Below, piece after piece: positions 1 to 8,398 of a DNA stretch of 64,000 nt. The notes below the pieces were generated by a model. The model worked only from the letters and a program-made list of their open reading frames with translations, had not been told where the DNA came from and did no database searches. The position numbers were made by a program, and so were the translations under genes. Every line of letters begins with the position of its first letter. The stretch's first letter is position 1. Origin of the DNA: Citrobacter amalonaticus (GTDB lineage Bacteria; Pseudomonadota; Gammaproteobacteria; Enterobacterales; Enterobacteriaceae); assembly GCF_001559075.2 (NCBI RefSeq), contig NZ_CP014015.2, positions 3,410,001 to 3,474,000 on the forward strand. Direction: 5' to 3'.

Positions 1-1
1 G

Positions 2-1774
2 CTGACCGGTTTTGTGGGCTTCCTGGTGCTGACCACGCTCTGTTCTCCGGCTGCGGTTTCCATGATTCAGAAGATCCCTGCTGACCAGGTTCCTGCCGCT
101 TTCGGTAAGATCAGCAACCAGTTCGTGGGTATCCTTGTCGGTATTATCTCCGCTGAACTGTACAACCGCTTTAGCAGCGTCGAACTGCCGAAAGCGCTCT
201 CCTTCTTCAGCGGTCGCCGTCTGGTGCCGATCCTCACCTCTTTTGTGATGATCATTGTGGCGTTCATCATGATGTACATCTGGCCGGTGATTTTCGACGG
301 TCTGGTTAACTTCGGTGAACACATTCAAAAACTGGGCTCAACCGGTGCGGGTATCTACGCCTTCTTTAACCGTCTGTTGATTCCGGTGGGTCTGCATCAC
401 GCGCTGAACTCCGTATTCTGGTTCGACGTTGCGGGCATTAACGACATTCCTAACTTCCTCGGCGGCGCCCAGTCTATTGAATCGGGTAAAGCGGTTGTCG
501 GGATTACCGGTCGTTATCAGGCGGGCTTCTTCCCAATCATGATGTTTGGTCTGCCGGGTGCGGCGCTGGCCATCTACCACTGCGCGCGTCCTGAGAACAA
601 GGCCAAAGTGCTGGGTATCATGATGGCTGGTGCGTTTGCGGCATTCTTTACCGGTATCACTGAACCGCTGGAATTCTCCTTCATGTTCGTTGCGCCGGTT
701 CTGTATGTGATTCACGCCGTCCTGACCGGGATCTCCGTATTCATCGCGGCGAGCATGCATTGGATTGCCGGCTTCGGCTTCAGTGCGGGTCTGGTGGATA
801 TGGTGCTTTCTTCCCGTAACCCGCTGGCGACCCAGTGGTGGATGCTGATCCCGCAGGGTCTGGTGTTCTTTGCCATCTACTACGTGGTGTTCCGTTTCGT
901 TATCACCAAGTTCAACCTGATGACTCCGGGTCGTGAACTGGCCGTGGCTGGCAGCGAAGCGGATGGTCAGGACCTCAACGTGAGCAGCGATAAAGAGCAG
1001 GACGTTTCTGCTCTGGCGCGTCAGTACATCGCCGCCATCGGCGGTTCTGATAACCTCACTGGTATTGACGCCTGCATCACCCGTCTGCGCCTGAGCGTAA
1101 AAGACTCGTCGCTGGTGAATGAAGGCCTGGCGAAACGCCTGGGGGCTTCTGGTGTGATTCGTCTGAACAAAACCAGCGTGCAGATTATCGTCGGCTTCGT
1201 GGCTGAGAAAATCGCCAACGCAATGAAAACAACCGGTCCGGTTGCGGCGGCTGAAGCCTCTGCAGCGCCTGCTGCCCAGACGACGGCAAAACCGCAGGCT
1301 GTACCGAATGCGGTGACCATTGCTGAACTGGTATCGCCAGTGACCGGTGATGTGGTTGCGCTGGATCAGGTGCCTGACGAAGCGTTCGCCAGCAAAGCGG
1401 TCGGTGATGGCGTTGCGGTAAAACCAACGGATAAAACCGTGGTTTCTCCGGCAGCGGGCACCATCGTGAAAATCTTCAACACCAATCATGCGTTCTGCCT
1501 GGAAACCGAGAAAGGCGCGGAAATCGTTGTCCACATGGGTATCGATACCGTCGCGCTGAACGGCCAGGGCTTCAAACGTCTGGTAGAAGAGGGCGCGGAA
1601 GTGACAGCGGGTCAGCCGATTCTGGAAATGGATCTGGATTACCTGAACGCGAACGCGCGCTCGATGATCAGTCCGGTGGTGTGCAGCAACATCGACGACT
1701 TCAGCGGCCTGGTGATTAAAGCCGACGGTCACGTGGTTGCCGGTCAAACGCCACTGTATGAAATTAAAGGGTAG
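2..1774 (+). CDS. nagE: N-acetylglucosamine-specific PTS enzyme IICBA, 3' part
   Basis: Membrane permease that imports and phosphorylates N-acetylglucosamine. The gene enters the window already open; E. coli NagE is about 648 residues, so roughly the first 60 are missing. Visible order: IIC membrane domain with the family motif GLPGAALA and the TEPLEF loop; IIB with its phospho-cysteine in DACITRLRL; an Ala/Pro-rich linker; IIA with the phospho-histidine in VVHMGIDTV. The IIA end is almost the E. coli sequence as I recall it, while IIC and IIB look much more divergent and carry a different segment around PADQVPAAFGK, so the protein looks like a mosaic. A REP and a terminator follow. Other PTS sugars are possible for the IIC, but position next to glnS-chiPQ supports nagE. 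Confidence 0.9.
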   Translation: MTGFVGFLVLTTLCSPAAVSMIQKIPADQVPAAFGKISNQFVGILVGIISAELYNRFSSVELPKALSFFSGRRLVPILTSFVMIIVAFIMMYIWPVIFDGLVNFGEHIQKLGSTGAGIYAFFNRLLIPVGLHHALNSVFWFDVAGINDIPNFLGGAQSIESGKAVVGITGRYQAGFFPIMMFGLPGAALAIYHCARPENKAKVLGIMMAGAFAAFFTGITEPLEFSFMFVAPVLYVIHAVLTGISVFIAASMHWIAGFGFSAGLVDMVLSSRNPLATQWWMLIPQGLVFFAIYYVVFRFVITKFNLMTPGRELAVAGSEADGQDLNVSSDKEQDVSALARQYIAAIGGSDNLTGIDACITRLRLSVKDSSLVNEGLAKRLGASGVIRLNKTSVQIIVGFVAEKIANAMKTTGPVAAAEASAAPAAQTTAKPQAVPNAVTIAELVSPVTGDVVALDQVPDEAFASKAVGDGVAVKPTDKTVVSPAAGTIVKIFNTNHAFCLETEKGAEIVVHMGIDTVALNGQGFKRLVEEGAEVTAGQPILEMDLDYLNANARSMISPVVCSNIDDFSGLVIKADGHVVAGQTPLYEIKG

Positions 1775-1803
1775 GCCGGGTAAGGCATAAGACGCCATCC
1801 GGT
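1773..1803. repeat. REP palindrome after nagE
   Basis: Imperfect palindrome with the REP arms GGCCGGGTAAG and GCCATCCGG directly after the nagE stop codon. It is of the enterobacterial REP/BIME type, also seen near 16.0, 40.0, 45.4, 49.7, 51.9 and 62.1 kb in this window. Probably an mRNA 3'-end stabiliser. Confidence 0.75.
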
Positions 1804-1810
1804 AACATGA

Positions 1811-1842
1811 AGCGGCGGGGGAAACCTCCGCCGCTTTTTTTT
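1811..1842 (+). terminator. Rho-independent terminator of nagE
   Basis: GC-rich hairpin: AGCGGCGG at 1811-1818 pairs with CCGCCGCT at 1828-1835, followed by a run of eight T. It sits between the REP and the glnS leader. Confidence 0.85.
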
Positions 1843-1962
1843 GCAGCAAATTCCCGCCTATTTTTCTTCAACGCCACTTTTTCAGTAACTAAAGGTTGTC
1901 AGTCAGTCCGGCTTATAAGATCATATGCCGTTATACGTTGTTTACGCTTTGAGGAATCCACG

Positions 1963-3630
1963 ATGAGTGAGGCTGAAGCCCGCCCGAGTAACTTTATTCG
2001 TCAGATCATCGATGAAGATCTGGCCAGTGGTAAGCACACCACGATCCATACCCGTTTTCCGCCGGAGCCAAATGGCTATCTGCACATTGGCCACGCGAAA
2101 TCCATCTGCCTGAACTTTGGTATCGCGCAAGACTACCAGGGCCAGTGCAACCTGCGTTTCGATGACACCAACCCGGTAAAAGAAGATATCGAGTACGTTG
2201 ATTCGATCAAAAACGACGTTGAGTGGTTAGGTTTTCACTGGGCTGGCAACGTCCGCTACTCCTCAGATTACTTTGATCAACTGCACGCCTACGCGGTTGA
2301 ACTGATCAACAAAGGTCTGGCGTATGTCGATGAGCTGACGCCGGAGCAGATCCGCGAATACCGTGGCACGCTGACTCAGCCTGGCAAAAACAGTCCGTTC
2401 CGCGATCGCAGTATCGAGGAAAACCTCGCTCTGTTCGAAAAAATGCGTACCGGCGGTTTTGAAGAAGGTAAAGCCTGCCTGCGTGCGAAGATTGACATGG
2501 CGTCGCCGTTTATCGTGATGCGCGATCCGGTTCTGTACCGTATTAAATTTGCCGAGCACCATCAGACCGGCAACAAGTGGTGCATCTACCCGATGTACGA
2601 CTTCACCCACTGCATCAGCGATGCGCTGGAAGGCATTACGCACTCTCTGTGTACCCTGGAGTTCCAGGACAACCGTCGTCTGTACGACTGGGTGCTGGAT
2701 AACATTTCCATTCCGGTTCACCCGCGCCAGTATGAATTCTCGCGCCTGAATCTGGAATACACGGTGATGTCCAAGCGTAAGCTGAACCTGCTGGTGGCTG
2801 ATAAGCACGTTGAAGGCTGGGACGATCCGCGTATGCCGACGATCTCCGGTCTGCGTCGTCGCGGCTATACCGCCGCGGCGATCCGTGAATTCTGCAAACG
2901 CATTGGCGTGACCAAGCAGGACAATACGATCGAAATGGCGTCGCTGGAATCCTGTATCCGCGAAGATCTGAACGAAAACGCCCCGCGTGCGATGGCGGTG
3001 ATCGATCCGGTAAAACTGGTTATCGAGAACTACCCGCAGGGCGAAAGCGAAATGGTCACCATGCCTAACCATCCGAACAAACCGGAAATGGGCACGCGTG
3101 AGGTTCCGTTCAGCGGTGAAATCTGGATCGACCGCGCTGACTTCCGCGAAGAAGCCAATAAGCAGTACAAGCGTCTGGTGATGGGTAAAGAAGTGCGTCT
3201 GCGTAACGCCTACGTGGTGAAAGCAGAACGCGTGGAAAAAGATGCGGAAGGCACTATCACCACCATCTTCTGTACCTATGATGCGGATACCCTGAGCAAA
3301 GATCCGGCTGATGGCCGCAAAGTGAAAGGCGTGATCCACTGGGTTAGCGCCGCACACGCGCTGCCAGTTGAAATTCGCCTCTACGATCGTCTGTTCAGCG
3401 TACCGAATCCTGGCGCGGCGGAAGATTTCCTGTCCGTGATGAACCCGGAATCGCTGGTGATCAAACAGGGCTTTGCAGAGCCATCATTGAAAGCCGCGGT
3501 AGCAGGGAAAGCGTTCCAGTTTGAGCGCGAAGGTTACTTCTGTCTGGACAGCCGTTACGCCAGCGCAGAGAAACTGGTGTTTAACCGCACCGTTGGCCTG
3601 CGTGACACCTGGGCGAAAGTCGGCGAATAA
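1963..3630 (+). CDS. glnS: Glutaminyl-tRNA synthetase
   Basis: Class I aminoacyl-tRNA synthetase that charges tRNA-Gln with glutamine in the cytoplasm. The protein is 555 residues, the usual length for E. coli GlnRS. It has the HIGH signature in PNGYLHIGHAKS and the KMSKS-equivalent VMSKRK, followed by the C-terminal anticodon-binding beta barrels. The start MSEAEARPSNF was chosen because GAGGA lies just upstream (1951-1955) and it matches the family N-terminus; an in-frame extension upstream has no such support. It is a single-gene unit with its own terminator. Confidence 0.97.
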   Translation: MSEAEARPSNFIRQIIDEDLASGKHTTIHTRFPPEPNGYLHIGHAKSICLNFGIAQDYQGQCNLRFDDTNPVKEDIEYVDSIKNDVEWLGFHWAGNVRYSSDYFDQLHAYAVELINKGLAYVDELTPEQIREYRGTLTQPGKNSPFRDRSIEENLALFEKMRTGGFEEGKACLRAKIDMASPFIVMRDPVLYRIKFAEHHQTGNKWCIYPMYDFTHCISDALEGITHSLCTLEFQDNRRLYDWVLDNISIPVHPRQYEFSRLNLEYTVMSKRKLNLLVADKHVEGWDDPRMPTISGLRRRGYTAAAIREFCKRIGVTKQDNTIEMASLESCIREDLNENAPRAMAVIDPVKLVIENYPQGESEMVTMPNHPNKPEMGTREVPFSGEIWIDRADFREEANKQYKRLVMGKEVRLRNAYVVKAERVEKDAEGTITTIFCTYDADTLSKDPADGRKVKGVIHWVSAAHALPVEIRLYDRLFSVPNPGAAEDFLSVMNPESLVIKQGFAEPSLKAAVAGKAFQFEREGYFCLDSRYASAEKLVFNRTVGLRDTWAKVGE

Positions 3631-3650
3631 GCTGCCGCAACGACCTCTTC

Positions 3651-3677
3651 AAACGCCGCATTCTGCGGCGTTTTTTT
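3651..3677 (+). terminator. Rho-independent terminator of glnS
   Basis: Stem AAACGCCGCA / TGCGGCGTTT with a three-base loop and a T run, about 20 bases after the glnS stop. Confidence 0.9.
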
Positions 3678-4067
3678 CATCTTCTGTTTAACGAAATATC
3701 TCGCTTTGCGAAGCGAATTAATCCCCATTCAAAAAATAATGTCATTAACAACCGTCTGTTATCGATAACGTGCGCAAAAAACAGATAATGGCATGAAACC
3801 GCGTTCATCTTTCTGGAAAACAAAGAGAATTTACATCTTTTATGGCATTTGTTGATGGATGAATAAAATGTAACAGGAAGCGATGAAATATGTGCGGTTG
3901 CTCATACTCTTACATTCTCGTTACAGAAAGGTATTGATAATTCGCGTCGCGAAAAATAGTCTATCACTGTAGTCAGTGAGGTTTTTCTCAATGCTACTTT
4001 TACTTTTTTATTTTTTCGCTGTTTCGCCTTTGGCAACAGCAATTTATACGTCAAAGAGGATTAACAT
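3678..4067 (+). promoter_or_regulatory. chiP promoter region with probable NagC operator
   Basis: 390-bp AT-rich gap upstream of chiP. A promoter can be drawn with -35 TTGATA at 3934-3939, a 17-bp spacer and -10 TAGTCT at 3957-3962. Inside the spacer lies the perfect inverted repeat TTCGCGTCGCGAA (3941-3953) flanked by A/T, which fits a NagC operator. NagC is known to repress chiP in E. coli; the exact site here is my inference. The rest of the gap shows no gene. Confidence 0.6.
4049..4062 (+). promoter_or_regulatory. ChiX sRNA base-pairing site over the chiP ribosome binding site
   Basis: CGTCAAAGAGGATT, six bases before the chiP ATG, is complementary over about 12 bases to the seed of the ChiX sRNA as known in E. 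coli and Salmonella. It includes the AGAGGA Shine-Dalgarno sequence. In those species ChiX silences chiP translation here until chitosugars induce a decoy RNA that titrates ChiX. The chiX gene itself is not in the window. Confidence 0.8.
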
Positions 4068-5474
4068 ATGCGTACGTTTAGTGGCAAACGTAGTGCGCTG
4101 GCGTTGGCTATCGCCGGTATCACAGCACTGTCGGGTCTGGTCGTTGTTCCGCAGGCACAGGCCGAAGGTTTTATTGATGATTCAACCCTGACGGGCGGCA
4201 TTTATTACTGGCAGCGCGAGCGCGACCGTAAAGATGTCACCGACGGAGATAAATACAAAACCAACCTTTCTCACGCGACCTGGAACGCCAACCTGGATTT
4301 CCAGTCCGGCTATGCAGCAGATATGTTCGGTCTCGATGTGGCGGCGTTTACTGCGATTGAAATGGCAGAAAACGGCGACAGCGGCCATCCAAACGAAATC
4401 GCTTTCTCGAAAAAGAACAAAGGCTACGATGAAGACTACTCCGGCGATAAGAGCGGAATCAGTCTGTACAAGGCCGCCGCGAAATTCAAATACGGTCCAG
4501 CCTGGGCACGTGCCGGTTATATTCAGCCTACCGGTCAGACGCTGTTAGCGCCGCACTGGAGCTTTATGCCGGGTACCTATCAGGGTGCCGAAGCTGGCGC
4601 AAACTTTGACTACGGCGATGCGGGCGCACTGAGCTTCTCCTATATGTGGGCCAACGAATATAAAGCGCCATGGCACACTGAGGTTGATAAATTCTACCAG
4701 GGCGATAAAAAGACCAAAGTCGATTATCTCCATTCTGTCGGCGCAAAATATGATTTCAAAAATGACCTGGTGCTGGAAGCTGCATTTGGTCAGTCCGAAG
4801 GCTATGTCGATCAGTACTTCGCCAAAGCCAGCTACAAGTTTGATTTAGGTGGCAATCCGTTCTCCACCAGCTACCAGTTCTACGGTGCGCGTGACAAAGT
4901 CGATGACCGCAGCGCCAGCGATATCTATGACGGAACCGCCTGGTTGCAGGCGTTGACCTTCGGCTACAAAGTGGCGGAAGTGGTTGACCTGCGTCTGGAA
5001 GGAACCTGGGTTAAGGCTGAAGGGCAGCAAGGGTTCTTCCTGCAACGTATGACGCCAACCTATGCGTCGTCCAACGGTCGTCTGGATATCTGGTGGGATA
5101 ACCGTTCAGACTTCAACGCCAACGGCGAAAAAGCGGTCTTCTTTGGCGCGATGTATGACCTGAAGAACTGGAACCTGCCGGGCTGGGCCGTCGGGGCTTC
5201 CTATGTGTATGCCTGGGACGCGAAACCGTCTACCTGGCAGAGCAGCCCGGATGCGTACTACGACAAAAACCGTACCATCGAAGAGTCTTCATACAGCCTG
5301 GATGCGGTCTACACCCTGCAGGACGGTCGTGCGAAAGGCACCATGTTTAAACTGCACTTCACCGAATATGACAACCACTCCAACATCCCGAGCTGGGGCG
5401 GCGGTTACGGCAACATCTTCCAGGATGAGCGCGACGTGAAGTTCATTGTGATTGCACCGTTCACCATCTTCTAA
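4068..5474 (+). CDS. chiP: Chitoporin, outer-membrane channel for chitooligosaccharides
   Basis: OprD-family beta-barrel porin (formerly ybfM) that lets chitobiose and longer chitosugars cross the outer membrane. The 468-residue product has a clear signal peptide (MRTFSGKRSALALAIAG..., predicted cleavage after AQA near residue 32) and a C-terminal strand ending in phenylalanine (FIVIAPFTIF), as expected for BAM-assembled porins. Aromatic-rich alternating strands run through the protein. It is followed by the lipoprotein gene chiQ 49 bp on. The ATG at 4068 is fixed by the Shine-Dalgarno/ChiX site just upstream. Confidence 0.93.
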   Translation: MRTFSGKRSALALAIAGITALSGLVVVPQAQAEGFIDDSTLTGGIYYWQRERDRKDVTDGDKYKTNLSHATWNANLDFQSGYAADMFGLDVAAFTAIEMAENGDSGHPNEIAFSKKNKGYDEDYSGDKSGISLYKAAAKFKYGPAWARAGYIQPTGQTLLAPHWSFMPGTYQGAEAGANFDYGDAGALSFSYMWANEYKAPWHTEVDKFYQGDKKTKVDYLHSVGAKYDFKNDLVLEAAFGQSEGYVDQYFAKASYKFDLGGNPFSTSYQFYGARDKVDDRSASDIYDGTAWLQALTFGYKVAEVVDLRLEGTWVKAEGQQGFFLQRMTPTYASSNGRLDIWWDNRSDFNANGEKAVFFGAMYDLKNWNLPGWAVGASYVYAWDAKPSTWQSSPDAYYDKNRTIEESSYSLDAVYTLQDGRAKGTMFKLHFTEYDNHSNIPSWGGGYGNIFQDERDVKFIVIAPFTIF

Positions 5475-5523
5475 TGCCATCAGCGGCAGGCCTTGTGCCT
5501 GCCGCATCGTTGAGGACCCTGCT

Positions 5524-5856
5524 ATGAAAAAACTGATACTCATCGCCGTAATGGCCTCGGGACTGGTGGCCTGCGCACCGTCAACGGCCCCGAAAGAAGA
5601 CAGCCGGTTGAAAGAGGCATATAGCGCCTGTATCAACACGGCACAGGGATCGCCAGAAAAAATCGAAGCCTGCCAGAGCGTGCTGGATGTGCTGAAAAAA
5701 GAAAAGCAGCATCAACAGTTTGCGAATCAGGAAAGTGTTCGCGTGCTGGATTATCAGCAGTGTATTCAGGCGACACGTACCGGTAACGATCAGGCTGTGA
5801 AAGCCGATTGCGATAAGATCTGGCAGGAAATTCGCAGTAACAATACGGCGAAGTAA
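5524..5856 (+). CDS. chiQ: ChiQ lipoprotein
   Basis: Small outer-membrane-type lipoprotein (formerly ybfN), 110 residues. The signal peptide ends in the lipobox ASGLVAC, with lipidation expected on Cys17. The mature part is charged and contains four further cysteines spaced in pairs. The ATG at 5524 with GAGGA upstream was chosen over a longer open frame running back into chiP. It is cotranscribed with chiP in E. coli and Salmonella; its role in chitosugar uptake is not settled. Confidence 0.88.
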   Translation: MKKLILIAVMASGLVACAPSTAPKEDSRLKEAYSACINTAQGSPEKIEACQSVLDVLKKEKQHQQFANQESVRVLDYQQCIQATRTGNDQAVKADCDKIWQEIRSNNTAK

Positions 5857-5876
5857 GCGTCAGAGACCACATAAAG

Positions 5877-5906
5877 CGGGCGGAGAGAGATCTCCGCCCG
5901 TTTGCG
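5877..5906. terminator. Hairpin between convergent chiQ and tcuC
   Basis: Ten-base perfect inverted repeat CGGGCGGAGA / TCTCCGCCCG (5877-5886 and 5891-5900) with a four-base loop, followed on the plus strand by TTTGCGTTT. It probably ends chiPQ and may also serve the convergent tcu operon. Confidence 0.75.
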
Positions 5907-5908
5907 TT

Positions 5909-7204
5909 TCAGAGCTTATTATCAGCCGTCTGATAACCACGGCTGAGACGAACAAACAGCATTGCCGTCGCGGCGAGCCCGCACAGCGCAGCGCACATGA
6001 GCCACCACCCCGGAGAACTCTTATCGCCGGTCAACTGGACCAATGCGGTAGAGATGGCTGGCGTCAGGCCGCCGAAAATTGCCGTGGCGAGACTAAAGGC
6101 CAGTGAAAAACCCACGGTTCGGACATACACCGGCATCACTTCGGTTAGTGCGGCTACCATCGCGCCGTTGTACATGCCGAAGAAGAACGAGAACCAGAGC
6201 AGCACCAGCGTCATGCGGGTGAAGTCGGGTGCAGCGGTAAGCCAGTTCATGACCGGCCAGGTAGTGATGAGGGCGAGCAAGGTGATGCCCATCAGCACCG
6301 GACGACGCCCGATCCGGTCAGAGATGGCGCCGCCAATCGGCAGCCAGATGAAGTTAGAAATCCCCACCAGCATGGTGACTACCAGGCTGTCACGCGCGCT
6401 CAGGTTCAACACCGTTCTCCCGTAAGTGGGGGTATAAACGGTAATAAAATAAAAGGTCGTGGTCGTCATCGCCACCAGCAGGGTACCCGCGGTGATAATG
6501 CGCCAGTTTTTAGCAATGGTGGTAAAAATTTCCCGGGTGTCGGGGCGGTGTTTACGTTGTAAAAAGGCTTCCGTTTCCTGTAGCGAACGTCGAAGAACAA
6601 AAATCAGCGGAATAATCATACAGCCAATGAAGAACGGGATTCGCCAACCCCATTCGGAGATTTCATCGTGTCCCAGCGTGGCATTCAGACCGTAACCGAT
6701 CAGCGCGGCGACCACGATCGCCACCTGCTGGCTGGCCGATTGCCAACTGGTGTAAAAGCCTTTATTGCCTGGCGTGGCGATCTCAGAAAGATAAACAGAG
6801 ACGCCACCCAGTTCGACGCCGGCAGAAAATCCCTGTAGCAGACGTCCCACCAGGACCAGCACGGGAGCCAGCAGGCCGATAGTCTGATAACCCGGAACGA
6901 GGGCGATGAGCAGCGTGCCGCAACCCATAATCGCCAGGGTGACCATCAACCCCTTCCGTCGGCCAATCCGGTCAATATACGCCCCCAGTACAACTGCCCC
7001 AATGGGGCGCATTAAAAAACCGGAGCCAAAAACGGCAAAGGTCAGCATGAGGCCAGCGAACTCACTTTCGGCGGGAAAAAACGTCTTTGCAATATAGGTG
7101 GCGTAAAAACCAAACAGAAAAAAATCGAACTGTTCGAGAAAATTACCGCTGGTCACACGCAGTATTGCGCCGAACGTGCCGGCGCGCGATGGTTGTTGAG
7201 TCAT
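5909..7204 (-). CDS. tcuC: Tricarballylate/citrate:proton symporter (MFS)
   Basis: Major facilitator superfamily importer of 431 residues with twelve predicted membrane segments. It belongs to the CitA/TcuC metabolite:H+ symporter family: early DFFLFGFYATYIA segment, the loop 2-3 signature DRIGRRKG and its repeat SDRIGRRP after TM8. As the last gene of tcuABC it should bring tricarballylate (and perhaps citrate) into the cell. It starts 54 bp after tcuB. Annotated as citA in many genomes; the tcuAB context favours tricarballylate. Confidence 0.88.
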   Translation of the reverse strand: MTQQPSRAGTFGAILRVTSGNFLEQFDFFLFGFYATYIAKTFFPAESEFAGLMLTFAVFGSGFLMRPIGAVVLGAYIDRIGRRKGLMVTLAIMGCGTLLIALVPGYQTIGLLAPVLVLVGRLLQGFSAGVELGGVSVYLSEIATPGNKGFYTSWQSASQQVAIVVAALIGYGLNATLGHDEISEWGWRIPFFIGCMIIPLIFVLRRSLQETEAFLQRKHRPDTREIFTTIAKNWRIITAGTLLVAMTTTTFYFITVYTPTYGRTVLNLSARDSLVVTMLVGISNFIWLPIGGAISDRIGRRPVLMGITLLALITTWPVMNWLTAAPDFTRMTLVLLWFSFFFGMYNGAMVAALTEVMPVYVRTVGFSLAFSLATAIFGGLTPAISTALVQLTGDKSSPGWWLMCAALCGLAATAMLFVRLSRGYQTADNKL

Positions 7205-7258
7205 TGAGGTTGCTCCACTGTCTTATCATAATTATGTATAGAGGTAAGAGTGTGCGGG

Positions 7259-8398
7259 TCAGTCGCCTGCGACCCCCGCCTGTTTTCCACGTCGCTTCTC
7301 AATCGCCCATTTGAGTAAAGACGCGCAGCGGTAAAATCCGTGGGCAAATTTTCCGTATGGGATGGTCAAAAAAAGTGCCATGACCACGCCAAGATGGAGG
7401 GCAAGCAGGATCCCCATCCATGAGGTGTCTCTTCCCGCCAGCAGACCTAAACCGGTCAGGCTGGTCAGGAGCAGCAGTAAAATAAAGCCGCGATCCATCG
7501 GTTTCTGTCGCGCGTCGCCATGCAGTGGCGAGCGCTTAAGGTTTAACCACAGCAGGCCTGTCGGGCCGACAATTAAACCGATTCCTCCGAGCGTGCCAAG
7601 CATGACCGGCGCGCTGAAGAACGGGTAGGGGGCTTCCCATCCGGCGAAATAGTGATAACCGGTCGCCACCACGGTCGCGGCGAAACAGAGCATAAAGCCG
7701 TAGAAGGTGAAATGGTGGAAACGACGACGCATCAACGTGAAAGCATCGTCCGCGTCGTTGCAGCCTTTGCCATGTCCACCGTCGAGGTATTTCAGCGTCA
7801 GCACATTGTGTGAGGCTTCGGCTATTTCCGCCGGACGCGGCCCGACGGGAGAGATCTCGCGCCAGAAGCGGATCACCCCTGCCATCAGTAAACCGATCGC
7901 CAGCATGAAAACCGAGCCAAACATCCATGCCAGCAGGTTGTGCGGGAAAATTTGGTAGAAATCACCGGCCAACGGCGGGTGGAGCAGCGATCCCTTCAGC
8001 CCCATCGCGAGGAGTAAAAAGAGGATCAGACCAAAGACCAGCGCCAGCGTCACGGTGACGCCAGCCCGGCGATACAGCGCCCCGAAGGCCGCCGGTTGTG
8101 CGTAGTGTTGATACGTTTCCAGACGCACTTCCGCCATCGCTTTCGGTACGTTGATCGCAAACTCATGCGGCGGTGCATACTGGCAGGCGTGCAGGCAGGC
8201 GCCGCAGTTATGGCACAGGTTTGCCAGATAATTAATGTCGGCTTTGCCAAATTCCAGTCGTTGAGTCATCGCCGGGAACACGGCGCAAAACCCTTCGCAA
8301 TAGCGACAGGCGTTACACACCTGCATCACCCGCTCGACTTCAGCCTCTGGCTCGGTGAGGATTTTGGCTTCGATGATCAGTTTTTCAAGCTGCTTCAT
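7259..8398 (-). CDS. tcuB: Tricarballylate utilisation Fe-S/heme membrane protein TcuB
   Basis: Electron-transfer partner that reoxidises the FADH2 of TcuA and passes electrons to the membrane pool. The 379-residue protein begins with two ferredoxin-like clusters: Cys28, 31, 34, 38 (CNACRYCEGFC) and Cys62, 65, 68, 72 (CHNCGACLHAC). About six membrane helices with histidines suited to heme ligation follow. The start MKQLEKL was chosen over a 27-residue in-frame extension because it matches the family, and the gene then overlaps the tcuA end by 14 bases, suggesting translational coupling. Confidence 0.88.
   Translation of the reverse strand: MKQLEKLIIEAKILTEPEAEVERVMQVCNACRYCEGFCAVFPAMTQRLEFGKADINYLANLCHNCGACLHACQYAPPHEFAINVPKAMAEVRLETYQHYAQPAAFGALYRRAGVTVTLALVFGLILFLLLAMGLKGSLLHPPLAGDFYQIFPHNLLAWMFGSVFMLAIGLLMAGVIRFWREISPVGPRPAEIAEASHNVLTLKYLDGGHGKGCNDADDAFTLMRRRFHHFTFYGFMLCFAATVVATGYHYFAGWEAPYPFFSAPVMLGTLGGIGLIVGPTGLLWLNLKRSPLHGDARQKPMDRGFILLLLLTSLTGLGLLAGRDTSWMGILLALHLGVVMALFLTIPYGKFAHGFYRCASLLKWAIEKRRGKQAGVAGD

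Noticed and set aside
338..1849. 503-codon open frame antisense to nagE
   Set aside because: Lies wholly opposite a recognised PTS gene; no ribosome site or domain.
1807..1962. 52-residue N-terminal extension of GlnRS
   Set aside because: It begins inside the nagE terminator, and the family start MSEAEA has its own GAGGA.
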